A DNA stretch of 64,000 bases from an uncultured Candidatus Saccharibacteria bacterium (GCA_934725355.1 CAKVAO010000002.1:1-64000), one strand, 5' to 3'; shown: positions 8,369 to 17,126, numbered from the stretch's first letter. Numbers and translations: made by a program. The notes: a model not told the origin generated them from the letters alone.

Positions 8369-9781
8369 ATGGATAGTGAGATTTTACGAATTACTGAGGA
8401 TATTAAATCCGGCAAGACTACGGCGCACGCGGAGGTTGAAAAGGCGATTGCGCGTGCAAAGGAGACCGAGGATCTGCACGCTTTGCTAGAGCTATTTGAA
8501 GATGAGGCGTTAAAGCGAGCGGATGAAATCGACGCCAAGGTGAAGGCAGGTGAAAAGCTAGGTAGGCTAGTCGGTGTGCCATATGTTGCCAAGGATAACT
8601 TTCTGACTAAGTTGGGTCATACGACTGCTGCTGCAAAGATTCTAGAAAACTTCCAGTCGCCAATTGATGCTACGGCGGTTGAAAAGTTGGACGCTGAGGA
8701 TGCGATTTTAATCGGCAAGGCTAACATGGATGCTTTTGCGCACGGTGGTTCGACTGAGAACAGCTATTTTGGACCAACGCATAACGCAGTAGATTTTGAA
8801 CGTGTAGCAGGTGGTTCATCCGGTGGTTCTGCGGTGATCGTCGCGGCTGGCGTAGTACCATTTGCGCTGGGTTCAGATACTGGTGGATCGATTCGTCAGC
8901 CAGCTAGCTTTAACGGTGTAGTGGGGCTAAAGCCAACCTATGGGATGATTAGCCGTTATGGCGTAGTGGCAATGGCTAGCTCGACTGACGTTGTTGGACC
9001 GCTAACGCGTACCGTCAAAGATGCTGAAATCGTTTGCGATGTACTAGCCGGTCAGGACAAGAAAGATAGCAACGTTCATCCACGTTATTATGAAATGCCA
9101 ACTGACGCGCCGAAGCATCTCAAGATTGGTTTGATTCGTGAATTTGTTGGCGACGGCGTAGACAAAGAAGTTGCTGAACAGACTAAGAAGACGGCCGATC
9201 GCTTGCGCAACATGGGTCATACCGTCGAAGAAGTCGACTTGCCAATGGCGAAATATGCACTGGCTATGTACTACATTGTGGTGCCAGCCGAGATTACCTC
9301 GAACTTGGGTCGCTACGACGGCGTCCGCTATGGCTATCGCTCATCAGATGCTAAATCACTGGACGATATTTATGGCATGAGCCGCAGTGAAGGCTTCATG
9401 GATGAAAACAAGCGCCGTATCTTGATTGGTTCGTATGTGCTGTCTAGTGGTTATTTTGACGCATATTATTTGAAGGCGCAGAAGGCGCGAACTCTGCTAA
9501 TCAATAACTTTAACAAGTTATTCGACCAATACGATTTCTTGATTTGTCCAGTTGCGCCAACTCCGGCGTATAAGTTGGGCGAAAATATAGGTGATCCATT
9601 AAAGATGTATTTGGCTGACGCTATGACTGTGCCAGCTAGTATGGCGGGCTTGCCGGCAATTTCGGTGCCGAATGGTACGACTTATGAAGGTTTGCCAATT
9701 GGCTTGCAGGTGATTGGCAAGATGAAGGATGATGCTCGCATGTTAGCTTTCGCATCAGAAATCGAGAAAGAGGATAAATAA
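8369..9781 (+). CDS. gatA: Asp/Glu-tRNA amidotransferase subunit A
   Basis: GatA is the amidase that hydrolyses glutamine to supply ammonia to GatB. The amidase-signature Lys/cis-Ser/Ser triad is visible as Lys75 (VPYVAKDNF), Ser150 (AGGSSGGS) and Ser174 (DTGGSIR). The length of 470 residues is typical. A Shine-Dalgarno AGGAG sits 8 bases before the ATG, unlike the leaderless first gene. The stop overlaps the next start by one base (TAATG). Confidence 0.96.
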   Translation: MDSEILRITEDIKSGKTTAHAEVEKAIARAKETEDLHALLELFEDEALKRADEIDAKVKAGEKLGRLVGVPYVAKDNFLTKLGHTTAAAKILENFQSPIDATAVEKLDAEDAILIGKANMDAFAHGGSTENSYFGPTHNAVDFERVAGGSSGGSAVIVAAGVVPFALGSDTGGSIRQPASFNGVVGLKPTYGMISRYGVVAMASSTDVVGPLTRTVKDAEIVCDVLAGQDKKDSNVHPRYYEMPTDAPKHLKIGLIREFVGDGVDKEVAEQTKKTADRLRNMGHTVEEVDLPMAKYALAMYYIVVPAEITSNLGRYDGVRYGYRSSDAKSLDDIYGMSRSEGFMDENKRRILIGSYVLSSGYFDAYYLKAQKARTLLINNFNKLFDQYDFLICPVAPTPAYKLGENIGDPLKMYLADAMTVPASMAGLPAISVPNGTTYEGLPIGLQVIGKMKDDARMLAFASEIEKEDK

Positions 9782-10209
9782 TGGGTGACTCGCTCTTGCC
9801 GACTTTGATGATGTTGCTAGCGATAGTTGTAGTCGGCGTTGTATTGCTAGCTATTCTTGTCACCACGCGCGGTAAGGGTAAGGCATTGGACAAGGAAGCG
9901 TACCGTACTGAGTGGCTAAAGATTGAGAATAATCTAGACAAGGCGAACGACGCTACTTATCAATTTTCAATTCTGTCGGCGGATAAGTTGCTGGATCGGG
10001 CGTTAAGAGAATTGGGTGTGCCGGGCAAGGATATGGGTGAACGACTGAAGAAATCTGATGGTCGCTTCAAAAATATTGATGCCGTTTGGGCGGCACACAA
10101 AATCCGCAACAAGATTGCCCACGAAGTTGACGCCAAGATTGACCGTAAGGTATTACGACGTATGTTAGCAGTATATAAAAATGCCCTTAAGGAATTGGGT
10201 GCGATATAG
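9781..10209 (+). CDS. membrane-anchored HEPN-like protein in gat operon
   Basis: I know no experimental function for this 142-residue protein. One membrane helix (about residues 8-27) is followed by a cytoplasmic helical domain. RNKIAHE at 109-115 fits the R-x4-H motif of HEPN domains, which in many proteins is an RNase or nucleotidyltransferase site. The gene is locked between gatA (one-base overlap) and gatB (12-base gap with AGGAGG in it), so it is co-transcribed with tRNA amidation genes. Assignment to HEPN rests on the short motif plus helical context and is tentative. Confidence 0.6.
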   Translation: MGDSLLPTLMMLLAIVVVGVVLLAILVTTRGKGKALDKEAYRTEWLKIENNLDKANDATYQFSILSADKLLDRALRELGVPGKDMGERLKKSDGRFKNIDAVWAAHKIRNKIAHEVDAKIDRKVLRRMLAVYKNALKELGAI

Positions 10210-10221
10210 GAGGATGGATAG

Positions 10222-11709
10222 ATGAGTTTGGGAAATGCAGGTGAACACGGTACGCATATCGACGGCGATGCTAATAAATACCTAGTTAAAGGTTATTTGC
10301 CGACTATCGGTATTGAGTGCCATGTGCAGTTAAATAGTGCTACAAAGCTGTTCAGTGCGACTGATAATGACGCACGTGACGCCGAGCCGAACACTAAGAT
10401 TAGTGTGATTGACTACGCTTTGCCAGGCATGTTGCCAGTACTGAACCACGAAGCTATTCGCTTGGCGGCACGAGCAGGTAAAGCACTGAACAGTGAGATT
10501 GCGCACGTTAGTCGTTTTGATCGTAAGCATTATTTCTATCCGGATTTGCCGAAGGGCTATCAGATTTCACAGATGTATGCACCGCTAATTATTGGTGGTC
10601 ATGTGGATTTGCCAAGCGGTGAGACGGTGCGTATTCACCACGCCCACGTCGAAGAAGATGCCGGTAAATTGACCCACTTTAGTGACCACTCGCTGGTTGA
10701 TCTAAACCGTGCCGGTACGCCACTAGTCGAGATTGTATCAGAGCCAGATATGCATTCAGCTAAGATGGCGCGGGCTTACGCTGAAGAGCTACACCTACTG
10801 ATGACCTTTGCTAAGGTGACGATTGGTGATTTATACCATGGCAACATGCGCTTTGACGTGAATATCTCAGTGGCGAAGCCAGGCGACAAATTGGGCACTC
10901 GTACTGAGCTAAAGAACCTAAACTCGTTCCGCGCAGTAGAGCGGGCGACTGAATACGAGATTAATCGTCAGATTGAGTTATTAGAAGACGGCGGCGAAGT
11001 CGAACAGCAGACTCGTGGTTGGGACGAAGGTAAGCAACAGACCTTCAAACAGCGTGGCAAGGAAAACGCACAGGATTATCGCTATATGCCAGATGCGGAT
11101 ATCCCGCCAGTAGTGCTGACTGATGCAGATATTGCTGAAATGCAAGCGGACTTCCCGGTGATGCCGGCGCAGTATCGGGCAAAATTTGCGACTATGAATG
11201 TTGATGATTCGGTTGTTCAGGTGCTATTGAATACTGAAATTGTGGCAGAGCTGGTAAGTAAAATCATTGATCAGGCTGGTGCTGATGTGGCACGCCGTAT
11301 TGCTAATATGTTTGCCTCGGCATTACCTGCCGAAGACGACACTGATGCTGCGAAAAAGGAGCTAAATCTGCCAAGCGCAGAGCATCTAATTAAGCTAGCG
11401 CAGATGCTAGCAGACAAGAAGGTCTCGTCAACTGCGGGTAAGGAAATCTTTGCAGAACTACTAAACAATGATCAGGACCCAGAAGAGATCGCAAAGAGTA
11501 AGAACCTATTGCAGGTTAGTGATACTGGTGCAATCGAGAAGATTGTTGATGATGTGTTAGCTGCACCACAGTGTGCTAAAGCTGTCGCAGATTTCAAGGC
11601 TGGCAACGAAAAGGTGATTGGATTCTTGGTGGGTCAGGTTATGAAGGCGTCTAAGGGCAAGGCTAATCCATCGCTTGCTCAAGAAATCTTGCGTAAAAAG
11701 CTGGCCTAG
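10222..11709 (+). CDS. gatB: Asp/Glu-tRNA amidotransferase subunit B
   Basis: GatB binds the misacylated tRNA, phosphorylates the acyl group and amidates it with ammonia channelled from GatA. The 495-residue protein has the typical GIECHVQLNSATKLFS start, the YFYPDLPKGYQISQ motif, VEEDAGK, and a C-terminal YqeY-like helical tail (NPSLAQEILRKKL). The AGGAGG ribosome site lies 9 bases upstream. It ends the gatCAB operon. No second copy or glnS is visible in the window; a tRNA-Gln gene lies at 40271. Confidence 0.96.
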   Translation: MSLGNAGEHGTHIDGDANKYLVKGYLPTIGIECHVQLNSATKLFSATDNDARDAEPNTKISVIDYALPGMLPVLNHEAIRLAARAGKALNSEIAHVSRFDRKHYFYPDLPKGYQISQMYAPLIIGGHVDLPSGETVRIHHAHVEEDAGKLTHFSDHSLVDLNRAGTPLVEIVSEPDMHSAKMARAYAEELHLLMTFAKVTIGDLYHGNMRFDVNISVAKPGDKLGTRTELKNLNSFRAVERATEYEINRQIELLEDGGEVEQQTRGWDEGKQQTFKQRGKENAQDYRYMPDADIPPVVLTDADIAEMQADFPVMPAQYRAKFATMNVDDSVVQVLLNTEIVAELVSKIIDQAGADVARRIANMFASALPAEDDTDAAKKELNLPSAEHLIKLAQMLADKKVSSTAGKEIFAELLNNDQDPEEIAKSKNLLQVSDTGAIEKIVDDVLAAPQCAKAVADFKAGNEKVIGFLVGQVMKASKGKANPSLAQEILRKKLA

Positions 11710-11774
11710 ATATAGCTGCTGCTACTGACTGCGGTACTATTCTCGTCAAGTAATGAAACCTCTGTTTTCTGTGG

Positions 11775-11826
11775 TATAATACTAGTAATTTGATATTAGC
11801 CATTTTAAAAACCTTGGCTAATATCA
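11775..11826 (+). promoter_or_regulatory. extended -10 promoter and 5'-UTR stem-loop
   Basis: TGGTATAAT (TATAAT at 11775-11780) is followed by a perfect 11-bp inverted repeat, TGATATTAGCC (11791-11801) and GGCTAATATCA (11816-11826), with a 14-base loop. It lies in the leader of the GalU-like gene, ahead of an AGGAGG site. It could be an RNA stem-loop or a dyad operator at the transcription start. There is no T-run after it, so it is not a terminator. Confidence 0.55.
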
Positions 11827-11853
11827 ATCGAACATTCCAGGTTAGGAGGAAAC

Positions 11854-12933
11854 ATGTTGTCGGTAAAAGATCAAGTTCTCGCAAAACAGCAGGTAAAGAA
11901 GCCTGCGCGTGAACTATGCACGGACTTTGCAATTCTACTTTCAGGTGGCTTTGGCGGACGAGCTGGTCAGACGGCTGGTCTACTGGGGTCAAAGGACGTT
12001 TTGGATCTTGAAGATGGTGAATCGATCATCGTTATGCGCGTACAGGAAATACTAGAGGCTGGCTTTAAGCAAGTTGTTCTAGTGGCACGCAAGGGCAGAG
12101 CGATTCAGCGTTATCATGAAATCTTTGAGGAGATTGATCGAGAGTATCTGGATTACCTTGAGAATAGCGATAGCGAATACAAGAAGAATTTGGCTGAGCG
12201 TCTGCGCGAAATTCAGTCTTATCCTGTTGAAATAGTTGAGCAAAATCCAAATCTGCCGTATGGCAATTTCTCGCCACTCTATACGTTATATCGGATGGGA
12301 AAGCTCAAGTCAGGGTACTCTTATCTGGTGTCATATGCTGACGATGACGTGATGGGTGAGAATCCTTCTGAGCGTTTGCGTCAGGCCTATTTGCAAGGTC
12401 AGGCTGATGTTGTAATGATGGCTCAGAAAGTACCAGAGGAGGAGGTGTCGAAATTTGGCACCTTTGACTTTGTTCCTGAGGCACTTGAATATGGCAATGT
12501 TGATGGCAATAACTGCTTTTTGCAGGGTATGGTGCGTCAACTGGCAGAGAAGAGGCCAATAGGCCAAGCTCCGTCTGATATTGCATCACTGGGTCGCATG
12601 ATTTTGCCATACGACATCTTTGAATATGCACTCAACTCTGGTTACGATCCGGATGGGCCGAAATCAGCTAAAGAAGAAGGCTTTAGCGAGTTCAATACAG
12701 TGGATGCGATCAACGCTATGGCTGATGACGGTTATAGGGTGATGGCACTCGGTATCGTTAAGGGTCTATGGCTGACAACAGGAGATGTGCAGAGCTTGAA
12801 CTTTGCACGTTTTGCTCGTGATGTTGACAAACATCCCGAGTCATGTGTTCGCGATGTGCGCTATCTATTGTCGAATCCCAAGACACGCCAGATTGTCATG
12901 GAAGAAGTGGCGCGCGCGATGCCCAGTCGCTGA
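11854..12933 (+). CDS. GalU-like sugar-1-phosphate nucleotidyltransferase
   Basis: This 359-residue protein looks like a divergent UTP:hexose-1-phosphate uridylyltransferase. ILLSGGFGGRAGQTAG (residues 28-43) replaces the usual nucleotide-binding glycine loop. LVSYADDDVMG corresponds to the metal-binding acidic motif. LEYGNVDGNN and EFNTVDAINAMADDGYRVMAL follow the GalU C-terminal pattern. A strong GGAGG site precedes the ATG at 11854, so this gene has a true leader, unlike most neighbours. It is monocistronic, with its own promoter and terminator. The substrate is not certain; it may supply UDP-sugars for wall or glycan synthesis. Confidence 0.65.
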   Translation: MLSVKDQVLAKQQVKKPARELCTDFAILLSGGFGGRAGQTAGLLGSKDVLDLEDGESIIVMRVQEILEAGFKQVVLVARKGRAIQRYHEIFEEIDREYLDYLENSDSEYKKNLAERLREIQSYPVEIVEQNPNLPYGNFSPLYTLYRMGKLKSGYSYLVSYADDDVMGENPSERLRQAYLQGQADVVMMAQKVPEEEVSKFGTFDFVPEALEYGNVDGNNCFLQGMVRQLAEKRPIGQAPSDIASLGRMILPYDIFEYALNSGYDPDGPKSAKEEGFSEFNTVDAINAMADDGYRVMALGIVKGLWLTTGDVQSLNFARFARDVDKHPESCVRDVRYLLSNPKTRQIVMEEVARAMPSR

Positions 12934-12959
12934 TTTTACTCCTACCGTTCTCTATATCT

Positions 12960-12985
12960 AGGGAGCTTGCTTCGGCGAGCTCCCT
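12960..12985 (+). terminator. hairpin terminator after GalU-like gene
   Basis: AGGGAGCTTGC / GCGAGCTCCCT flank a TTCG-type loop. The T-run is poor, but the stem is strong and correctly placed between two same-strand genes. Confidence 0.65.
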
Positions 12986-13009
12986 ATTAATTATGCTATA
13001 ATATCACCT

Positions 13010-14185
13010 ATGAATGAGGATGATACAGAGAAAAAGCTGCAGGCTGATGGGGAATCTGCAGCTGTGACTGATACTAACGACGACGAACCTGTCGAGCGTG
13101 ATATTGAAATGGAGATGGCGCGCAAGCAAGATGAGGCGACCGTCGACACAACCGCCGTGGTGCATCATGCACCCGAGCGCCCAGAAGAACTAACCCGAGT
13201 CAACAGTTTTGATATCTTTGCTTGGGCTAATAATATTAGTCGAATTAAAAATGACCTTGATGTTGAGTTATTCTTGGTTAACAGGCACTATACGGTTTTT
13301 CAGCTGCCCATTGCTAAAGAGCTAATGCCGCAGGTTGCACCAGTCTTTATCTTGGAAATCTTAAACGAGATCGAGAAGGGTGCTGGGCTGGGTATGGAAG
13401 TGCGAGCTTTCGAAAAGTCCGAAGCTGAACCTGGTGTATTGCTGTATTCTACGCAGAAGCAGGTGGCGAATGCCAACCATGTGCTGACTGTAATCGAACA
13501 TGAGCGTGAAACCATCGAGACTTTTGACGAGTATAACCACGAATTTAAGACTATTAAGATGGTAGTGGCACGCTTTACGCACAAGGATATCGAACCATTT
13601 TATGTTTGTAAGCAGATTGCGGGCAGTTCATCCCTGAATGAGCGCACGGCCTGGCAGATTGACGAGGATGGCAGACTGGACAGTTTTAAACCAGTTAGCG
13701 CCTTTAAGGTGCCAACGGATAATCAGGTGCTAATCTGTGGTAATGCTGCCGAAGAAGATAGTAGCGACAAGAATCTGCGTATTTTTGCGTTCGCGCCGAA
13801 GAAGTTTGAGGCAATGTTTGGCTACGCCTACAAGAAGCAGGCTATTACTGACAAGAAGGTCGAGCAAATTATGTCGCATTACAGATTGAATTTCCCAGAG
13901 GGTCAAGACCTGAACACTATGATTGCTGGTCGGCCAAAGATTATCAATAAACTGCAGAGCATGGAGCTCGGCACGAAGCCACAGGATGACTTAATTAAGT
14001 ACGCCGAGGATATGGCGCTAGATCTAATGACTACAGACGATGGCGCAATTATCATTATGGACAAGAAAGACGTCGATACGTTTGTTGGGCTACTGAATGA
14101 CGATTACATGACCTCTGAGCTAACCGGCCTACGTTACGAGATTAAGGGTAAGAAACTCCTCGGCGGCGAAGAAGAGTCAGAGTAA
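13010..14185 (+). CDS. possible DUF4868 (KwaB-like) protein
   Basis: This is a 391-residue protein with an acidic, low-complexity N-terminus (about 60 residues). The C-terminal half resembles the DUF4868 pattern: LRIFAFAPKKFEAMFGYAYK, then ILNDDYMTSELTG-like text (LLNDDYMTSELTGLRYE) and a final KGKKLL. DUF4868 is the domain of KwaB, the cytoplasmic effector of the Kiwa anti-phage system. No KwaA-like membrane partner is adjacent. TATAAT at 12997-13002 lies 7 bases before the ATG (leaderless). The next gene is yvcK. The match is from memory of the family pattern and needs a profile search. Confidence 0.45.
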   Translation: MNEDDTEKKLQADGESAAVTDTNDDEPVERDIEMEMARKQDEATVDTTAVVHHAPERPEELTRVNSFDIFAWANNISRIKNDLDVELFLVNRHYTVFQLPIAKELMPQVAPVFILEILNEIEKGAGLGMEVRAFEKSEAEPGVLLYSTQKQVANANHVLTVIEHERETIETFDEYNHEFKTIKMVVARFTHKDIEPFYVCKQIAGSSSLNERTAWQIDEDGRLDSFKPVSAFKVPTDNQVLICGNAAEEDSSDKNLRIFAFAPKKFEAMFGYAYKKQAITDKKVEQIMSHYRLNFPEGQDLNTMIAGRPKIINKLQSMELGTKPQDDLIKYAEDMALDLMTTDDGAIIIMDKKDVDTFVGLLNDDYMTSELTGLRYEIKGKKLLGGEEESE

Positions 14186-14199
14186 ACTATAATAATACA

Positions 14200-15210
14200 A
14201 TGGGCAAGATTTCAGGAACTAAAATTTTAGTGATCGGTGGCGGCACTGGGTCGTTTGTGGTGCTGTCAGGGCTGAAGCGCTACGCGCGGGATATTTCGGC
14301 GTTAGTTAACATGGCTGACGATGGTGGCTCAACTGGACAACTACGCGATGAATATGGCGTGTTGCCATCGGGTGACGTGCGGCAGTGCTTGGTGGCGCTG
14401 AGCTCTAGTCCACGGGCGCGCGAGCTGTTCAATTATCGTTTTGACGAGGGAAGATTTGCGGGGCATGCCTTTGGTAATCTGTTTCTAACAGCACTCGAGA
14501 AGATGACGGGTAGCTTTGCCGAGGGTGTAAAACTAGCCGAACAGGTGTTGCGCGTGGACGGCGAAGTCATTCCTGTAACATTAGATAGTGCAACATTAGT
14601 GGCGAAGGATGGTCGACGGGTGATTCGGGGTGAAGATGTCTTGACTGAGTCGAAATTAACGGCTCGACACCCACGTATTACAGTAGAAAAACGTGACGGC
14701 CGTGGGCGAGTGCATTTGAATCCGGCTGCTGCGGAGGCAATTAAGACTGCGGATATGATTGTGATTGCACCGGGTAATTTGTATAGCTCTCTAGCACCTA
14801 GCCTAGCAATTTCAGGTATGGGCAAGTTGTTGATGTCTGCGCCAGCCAAGAAAGTATATATAACGAATCTGATTAACAAGCCTGGTCAGACTGATGGCTT
14901 TGCGGTGCATAATTATGCGGCCGAGCTAGAGCGTATTGCGGGCGCAAAGTTCTTGGACTACGTGATATATAACATTAAACAGCCGTCAGATGAGCTGCTA
15001 GAAAAGTATGCTAAGGCAGGCGAGCTGCCGGTGGCGATTGATCAGGAGGCGCTAAGAGATGCGCACTACAAGGTTATCGGCGCTAAATTGTTAGCTGATC
15101 AGGTTTGGCAGAATAAGTCTAAGAAAGACCCACTAGCGGCGCAACGTTCCTTGATTCGCCATGACCCTGATGCGGTTGCACGTTCAATTATGAAACTATT
15201 CTTTAGCTAA
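14200..15210 (+). CDS. yvcK: YvcK/GlmR-type UDP-GlcNAc-binding regulator
   Basis: YvcK/GlmR proteins have a CofD-like fold, bind UDP-GlcNAc and adjust carbon flow into wall precursors. The 336-residue sequence has the diagnostic VIGGGTGSFVVLSGL start, NMADDGGSTGQLRDEYG and PSGDVRQCLVALS. GHAFGNLFLTAL, IVIAPGNLYSSLAP and YITNLINKPGQTDGF follow as usual. TATAAT at 14188-14193 is 6 bases before the ATG, so even though it is only 14 bases after the previous stop it has its own leaderless promoter. Confidence 0.92.
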   Translation: MGKISGTKILVIGGGTGSFVVLSGLKRYARDISALVNMADDGGSTGQLRDEYGVLPSGDVRQCLVALSSSPRARELFNYRFDEGRFAGHAFGNLFLTALEKMTGSFAEGVKLAEQVLRVDGEVIPVTLDSATLVAKDGRRVIRGEDVLTESKLTARHPRITVEKRDGRGRVHLNPAAAEAIKTADMIVIAPGNLYSSLAPSLAISGMGKLLMSAPAKKVYITNLINKPGQTDGFAVHNYAAELERIAGAKFLDYVIYNIKQPSDELLEKYAKAGELPVAIDQEALRDAHYKVIGAKLLADQVWQNKSKKDPLAAQRSLIRHDPDAVARSIMKLFFS

Positions 15211-15303
15211 TGTAATATCTATGCTCAATATCCCCAGCGTGGCTAACGCCACTGCTTGCCCCCTTTTACCAAAAAGAGGCTAATATAAAATACCAAAATG
15301 CAA

Positions 15304-15364
15304 AGCCTCCCTTTGGGAAAGGGAGGCAGATTTGACGCCGTTAGGCGGCAAGTCGGAGAGATTG
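15304..15364 (+). repeat. palindromic repeat element, intergenic copy
   Basis: GCCTCCCTTT / AAAGGGAGGC forms the first hairpin and GACGCCGTTAGGCGGC the second, followed by a GGAGAGATTGAT tail. It resembles the copies at 56665-56720 and 62815-62862, which sit inside genes. Here it lies between the convergent yvcK and the LRV-like gene. It could also help terminate transcription. Confidence 0.6.
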
Positions 15365-15372
15365 ATACCTGT

Positions 15373-16032
15373 CTAGTCGTGGTCATGTAGGCGCCTGAAG
15401 CGCCGGTCGCGCTCGCGGTAAACTGCAGCCTTGACACCATTGCAGCCATCGCGCTCCATATCGGTCAATTGCTGGTCGGTCAGGTAGCCCGAACGGACTG
15501 CGGCTGCGCGCACAGCTGGTTCAGCGTCGCGGCGCATGGCCATGATGCGCTCGGTCGGCAGTCGGTCGGATTCGATCGTTGCGGAACGTACGTAGGGGTT
15601 TCTATCTTCAGACATGTCGTAGATGCGACTGTCCGGCAACAGCCCGGATAGTACCGTGGCCTGGCGCACTCGAGCTGATTTGTGATAGCTCAACTCAAAG
15701 ATGTCGTCAGGGAATAGCTTCTCACTGTGAATAACGGCTATGACGACACCGACGCTGTCGTCGGTCATTGCTATATCGTGGAGCCGTTTGTAGCTGAGCT
15801 GTCCCGAACGGACACAAGCGCCACGGACGATGGCGCGATCGCAATAGCTAAGCATCTCGACGACCTGTGAGCTAAGCTGTCCGGACATTGCCGCTGCTGC
15901 AATGATGAAGGAGTCCTTAGACTGAAGCATCCTGCTGAGTGTACTTTGGTCAGCGCCAAAGATGGCGACGCACAGCGCTTGTTCAAGTGGGCCAAGCGTG
16001 GCTTTGTCTTGCTTCTTTATGGTCTCAACCAT
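15373..16032 (-). CDS. LRV/HEAT-like repeat protein
   Basis: This is an alpha-solenoid-like protein of about 219 residues made of degenerate repeats of roughly 25 residues with a recurrent D-x-x-x-x-VR-x-A pattern: CDRAIVRGACVRSGQLS, HKSARVRQATVLSGLLP, RNPYVRSATIESDRLP and AEPAVRAAAVRSGYLT. Such proteins bind other proteins. I prefer the ATG at 16032, because AGAAAGG lies 10 bases upstream; the TTG at 16041 would be too close. It is not linked to a recognised pathway. Its terminator may be provided by the palindromic repeat downstream. Confidence 0.6.
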   Translation of the reverse strand: MVETIKKQDKATLGPLEQALCVAIFGADQSTLSRMLQSKDSFIIAAAAMSGQLSSQVVEMLSYCDRAIVRGACVRSGQLSYKRLHDIAMTDDSVGVVIAVIHSEKLFPDDIFELSYHKSARVRQATVLSGLLPDSRIYDMSEDRNPYVRSATIESDRLPTERIMAMRRDAEPAVRAAAVRSGYLTDQQLTDMERDGCNGVKAAVYRERDRRFRRLHDHD

Positions 16033-16212
16033 AAGGTGCAATCCTTTCTAATCGGTATACACCATGTGGTGCATAATGGTTTGGATAACATAAGTATATT
16101 AATATAAATGGTACATGCGGTCAAGCTAGAGTAAAATGACTAGAGTAACAGTGGTAGAGCTGTGTATGTGATGATATAAACTGGACAAAAATACAAAAAC
16201 CTGTGATAGGGC

Positions 16213-16241
16213 TTGACATAATAAAGTGCTTGTGCTAGTAT
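16213..16241 (+). promoter_or_regulatory. sigma70-type promoter, leaderless
   Basis: TTGACA at 16213-16218, a 17-base spacer and TAGTAT at 16236-16241 place the start of transcription within a few bases of the ATG at 16252. Confidence 0.55.
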
Positions 16242-16251
16242 TAATAATGTT

Positions 16252-16500
16252 ATGACAAAGACAAATAAATCAATCAAAAATACCGTAAAGTCGAATTGCA
16301 AGTCACAGGAGACTGAGGCGGAAAATCAGTGTAACGAAGTTAGTGCTGCATTAGTTCGGGATATGACTAACGAGAACGTTAAAAATAGCGTATTGATTAC
16401 TTCGATCGTAGCTAACTTATTTGTTATTACAGCGTTTTTCCTAGCGGTTAGTGACGCGCCATCTGCACATGCGCTAGGTCAGTTAATTTATAGTCTGTAA
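16252..16500 (+). CDS. small single-pass membrane protein
   Basis: I do not recognise this 82-residue protein. A hydrophilic Lys/Asn-rich N-terminal part (residues 1-45) is followed by one membrane segment (SVLITSIVANLFVITAFFLA, about 46-65) and a short tail. No signal peptide cleavage site is obvious. A well-formed promoter upstream and a terminator downstream mark it as a real monocistronic gene. Confidence 0.6.
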   Translation: MTKTNKSIKNTVKSNCKSQETEAENQCNEVSAALVRDMTNENVKNSVLITSIVANLFVITAFFLAVSDAPSAHALGQLIYSL

Positions 16501-16547
16501 TAGATACGATTAGAAGATAGAAGATAGATAAGAGATAGATTTATATA

Positions 16548-16573
16548 AGAGGTAGTCCAATTGGGCTGCCTCT
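16548..16573 (+). terminator. intrinsic terminator
   Basis: AGAGGTAGTCC pairs with GGGCTGCCTCT (G-U pairs included) around an AATT loop and is followed by TTTAATTG. It ends the small membrane protein gene. Confidence 0.7.
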
Positions 16574-16637
16574 TTAATTGTCTAGCGGTGGCGTCTTGTG
16601 ACACCGTGGGAAAATTTACAATATACAGCTATTGCAG

Positions 16638-16660
16638 TGGGTAGTAGTGGGTAGTATAAT
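16638..16660 (+). promoter_or_regulatory. mraZ promoter with MraZ-box-like repeats
   Basis: TGGG at 16638-16641 and again at 16648-16651 are 10 bases apart, and TATAAT follows at 16655-16660. MraZ in other bacteria binds TGGG repeats with a 10-base period over its own promoter. A further GTGGG occurs at about 16606. Autoregulation of the wall/division cluster is a reasonable inference. The leader to mraZ is about 100 bases and contains a CGCCCATATGGGCG palindrome. Confidence 0.6.
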
Positions 16661-16766
16661 TTAGACAGTGGTAAGAATAAGCGCCACGAACGTCAAAATT
16701 AATTAGTTATTCGCCCATATGGGCGGTAATTTTTACTGGTTGACGGCGAAGGATTAAGTATTACTA

Positions 16767-17126
16767 ATGAGCAAGGTTGATTACTTTGAGCGAAAGCTAG
16801 ATGACAAGCACCGCTTGACTATTCCGGTCGAGCTGCGCGATGAGTTTGCTGACGGCGTAGTAATCACGCGTGGTTTTGGTAAATACTTACATCTGTATGC
16901 CAAGTCGGTCTGGGACAATGATATGGAGACTGCGCTGACTGGTGATATTTTGGATGAGCGGGTTGCAGACTTGAATGTGAAGTTTCGCACTGGTAAATCC
17001 GAAGTAACGCTAGATCGCAAGCAGGGTCGTATCGTTCTAGAGCAGCACTTGCTTGACTATGCTGGCATCGACCGTGAGGTTGTAGCCGTGCGAGCGGGCA
17101 AGTACTGGCGGCTAACCGCAAAATAG
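16767..17126 (+). CDS. mraZ: MraZ transcriptional regulator
   Basis: MraZ is the conserved first gene of division and wall clusters, a ring-forming DNA-binding protein with two AbrB-like halves. This copy is 119 residues, slightly short. It has YFERKLDDKHRLTIPVELRD in the first half and VTLDRKQGRIVLEQHLLDYAG in the second. The repeated TGGG sites over its promoter suggest autorepression. rsmH follows after an unusually long 483-base gap. Confidence 0.88.
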   Translation: MSKVDYFERKLDDKHRLTIPVELRDEFADGVVITRGFGKYLHLYAKSVWDNDMETALTGDILDERVADLNVKFRTGKSEVTLDRKQGRIVLEQHLLDYAGIDREVVAVRAGKYWRLTAK

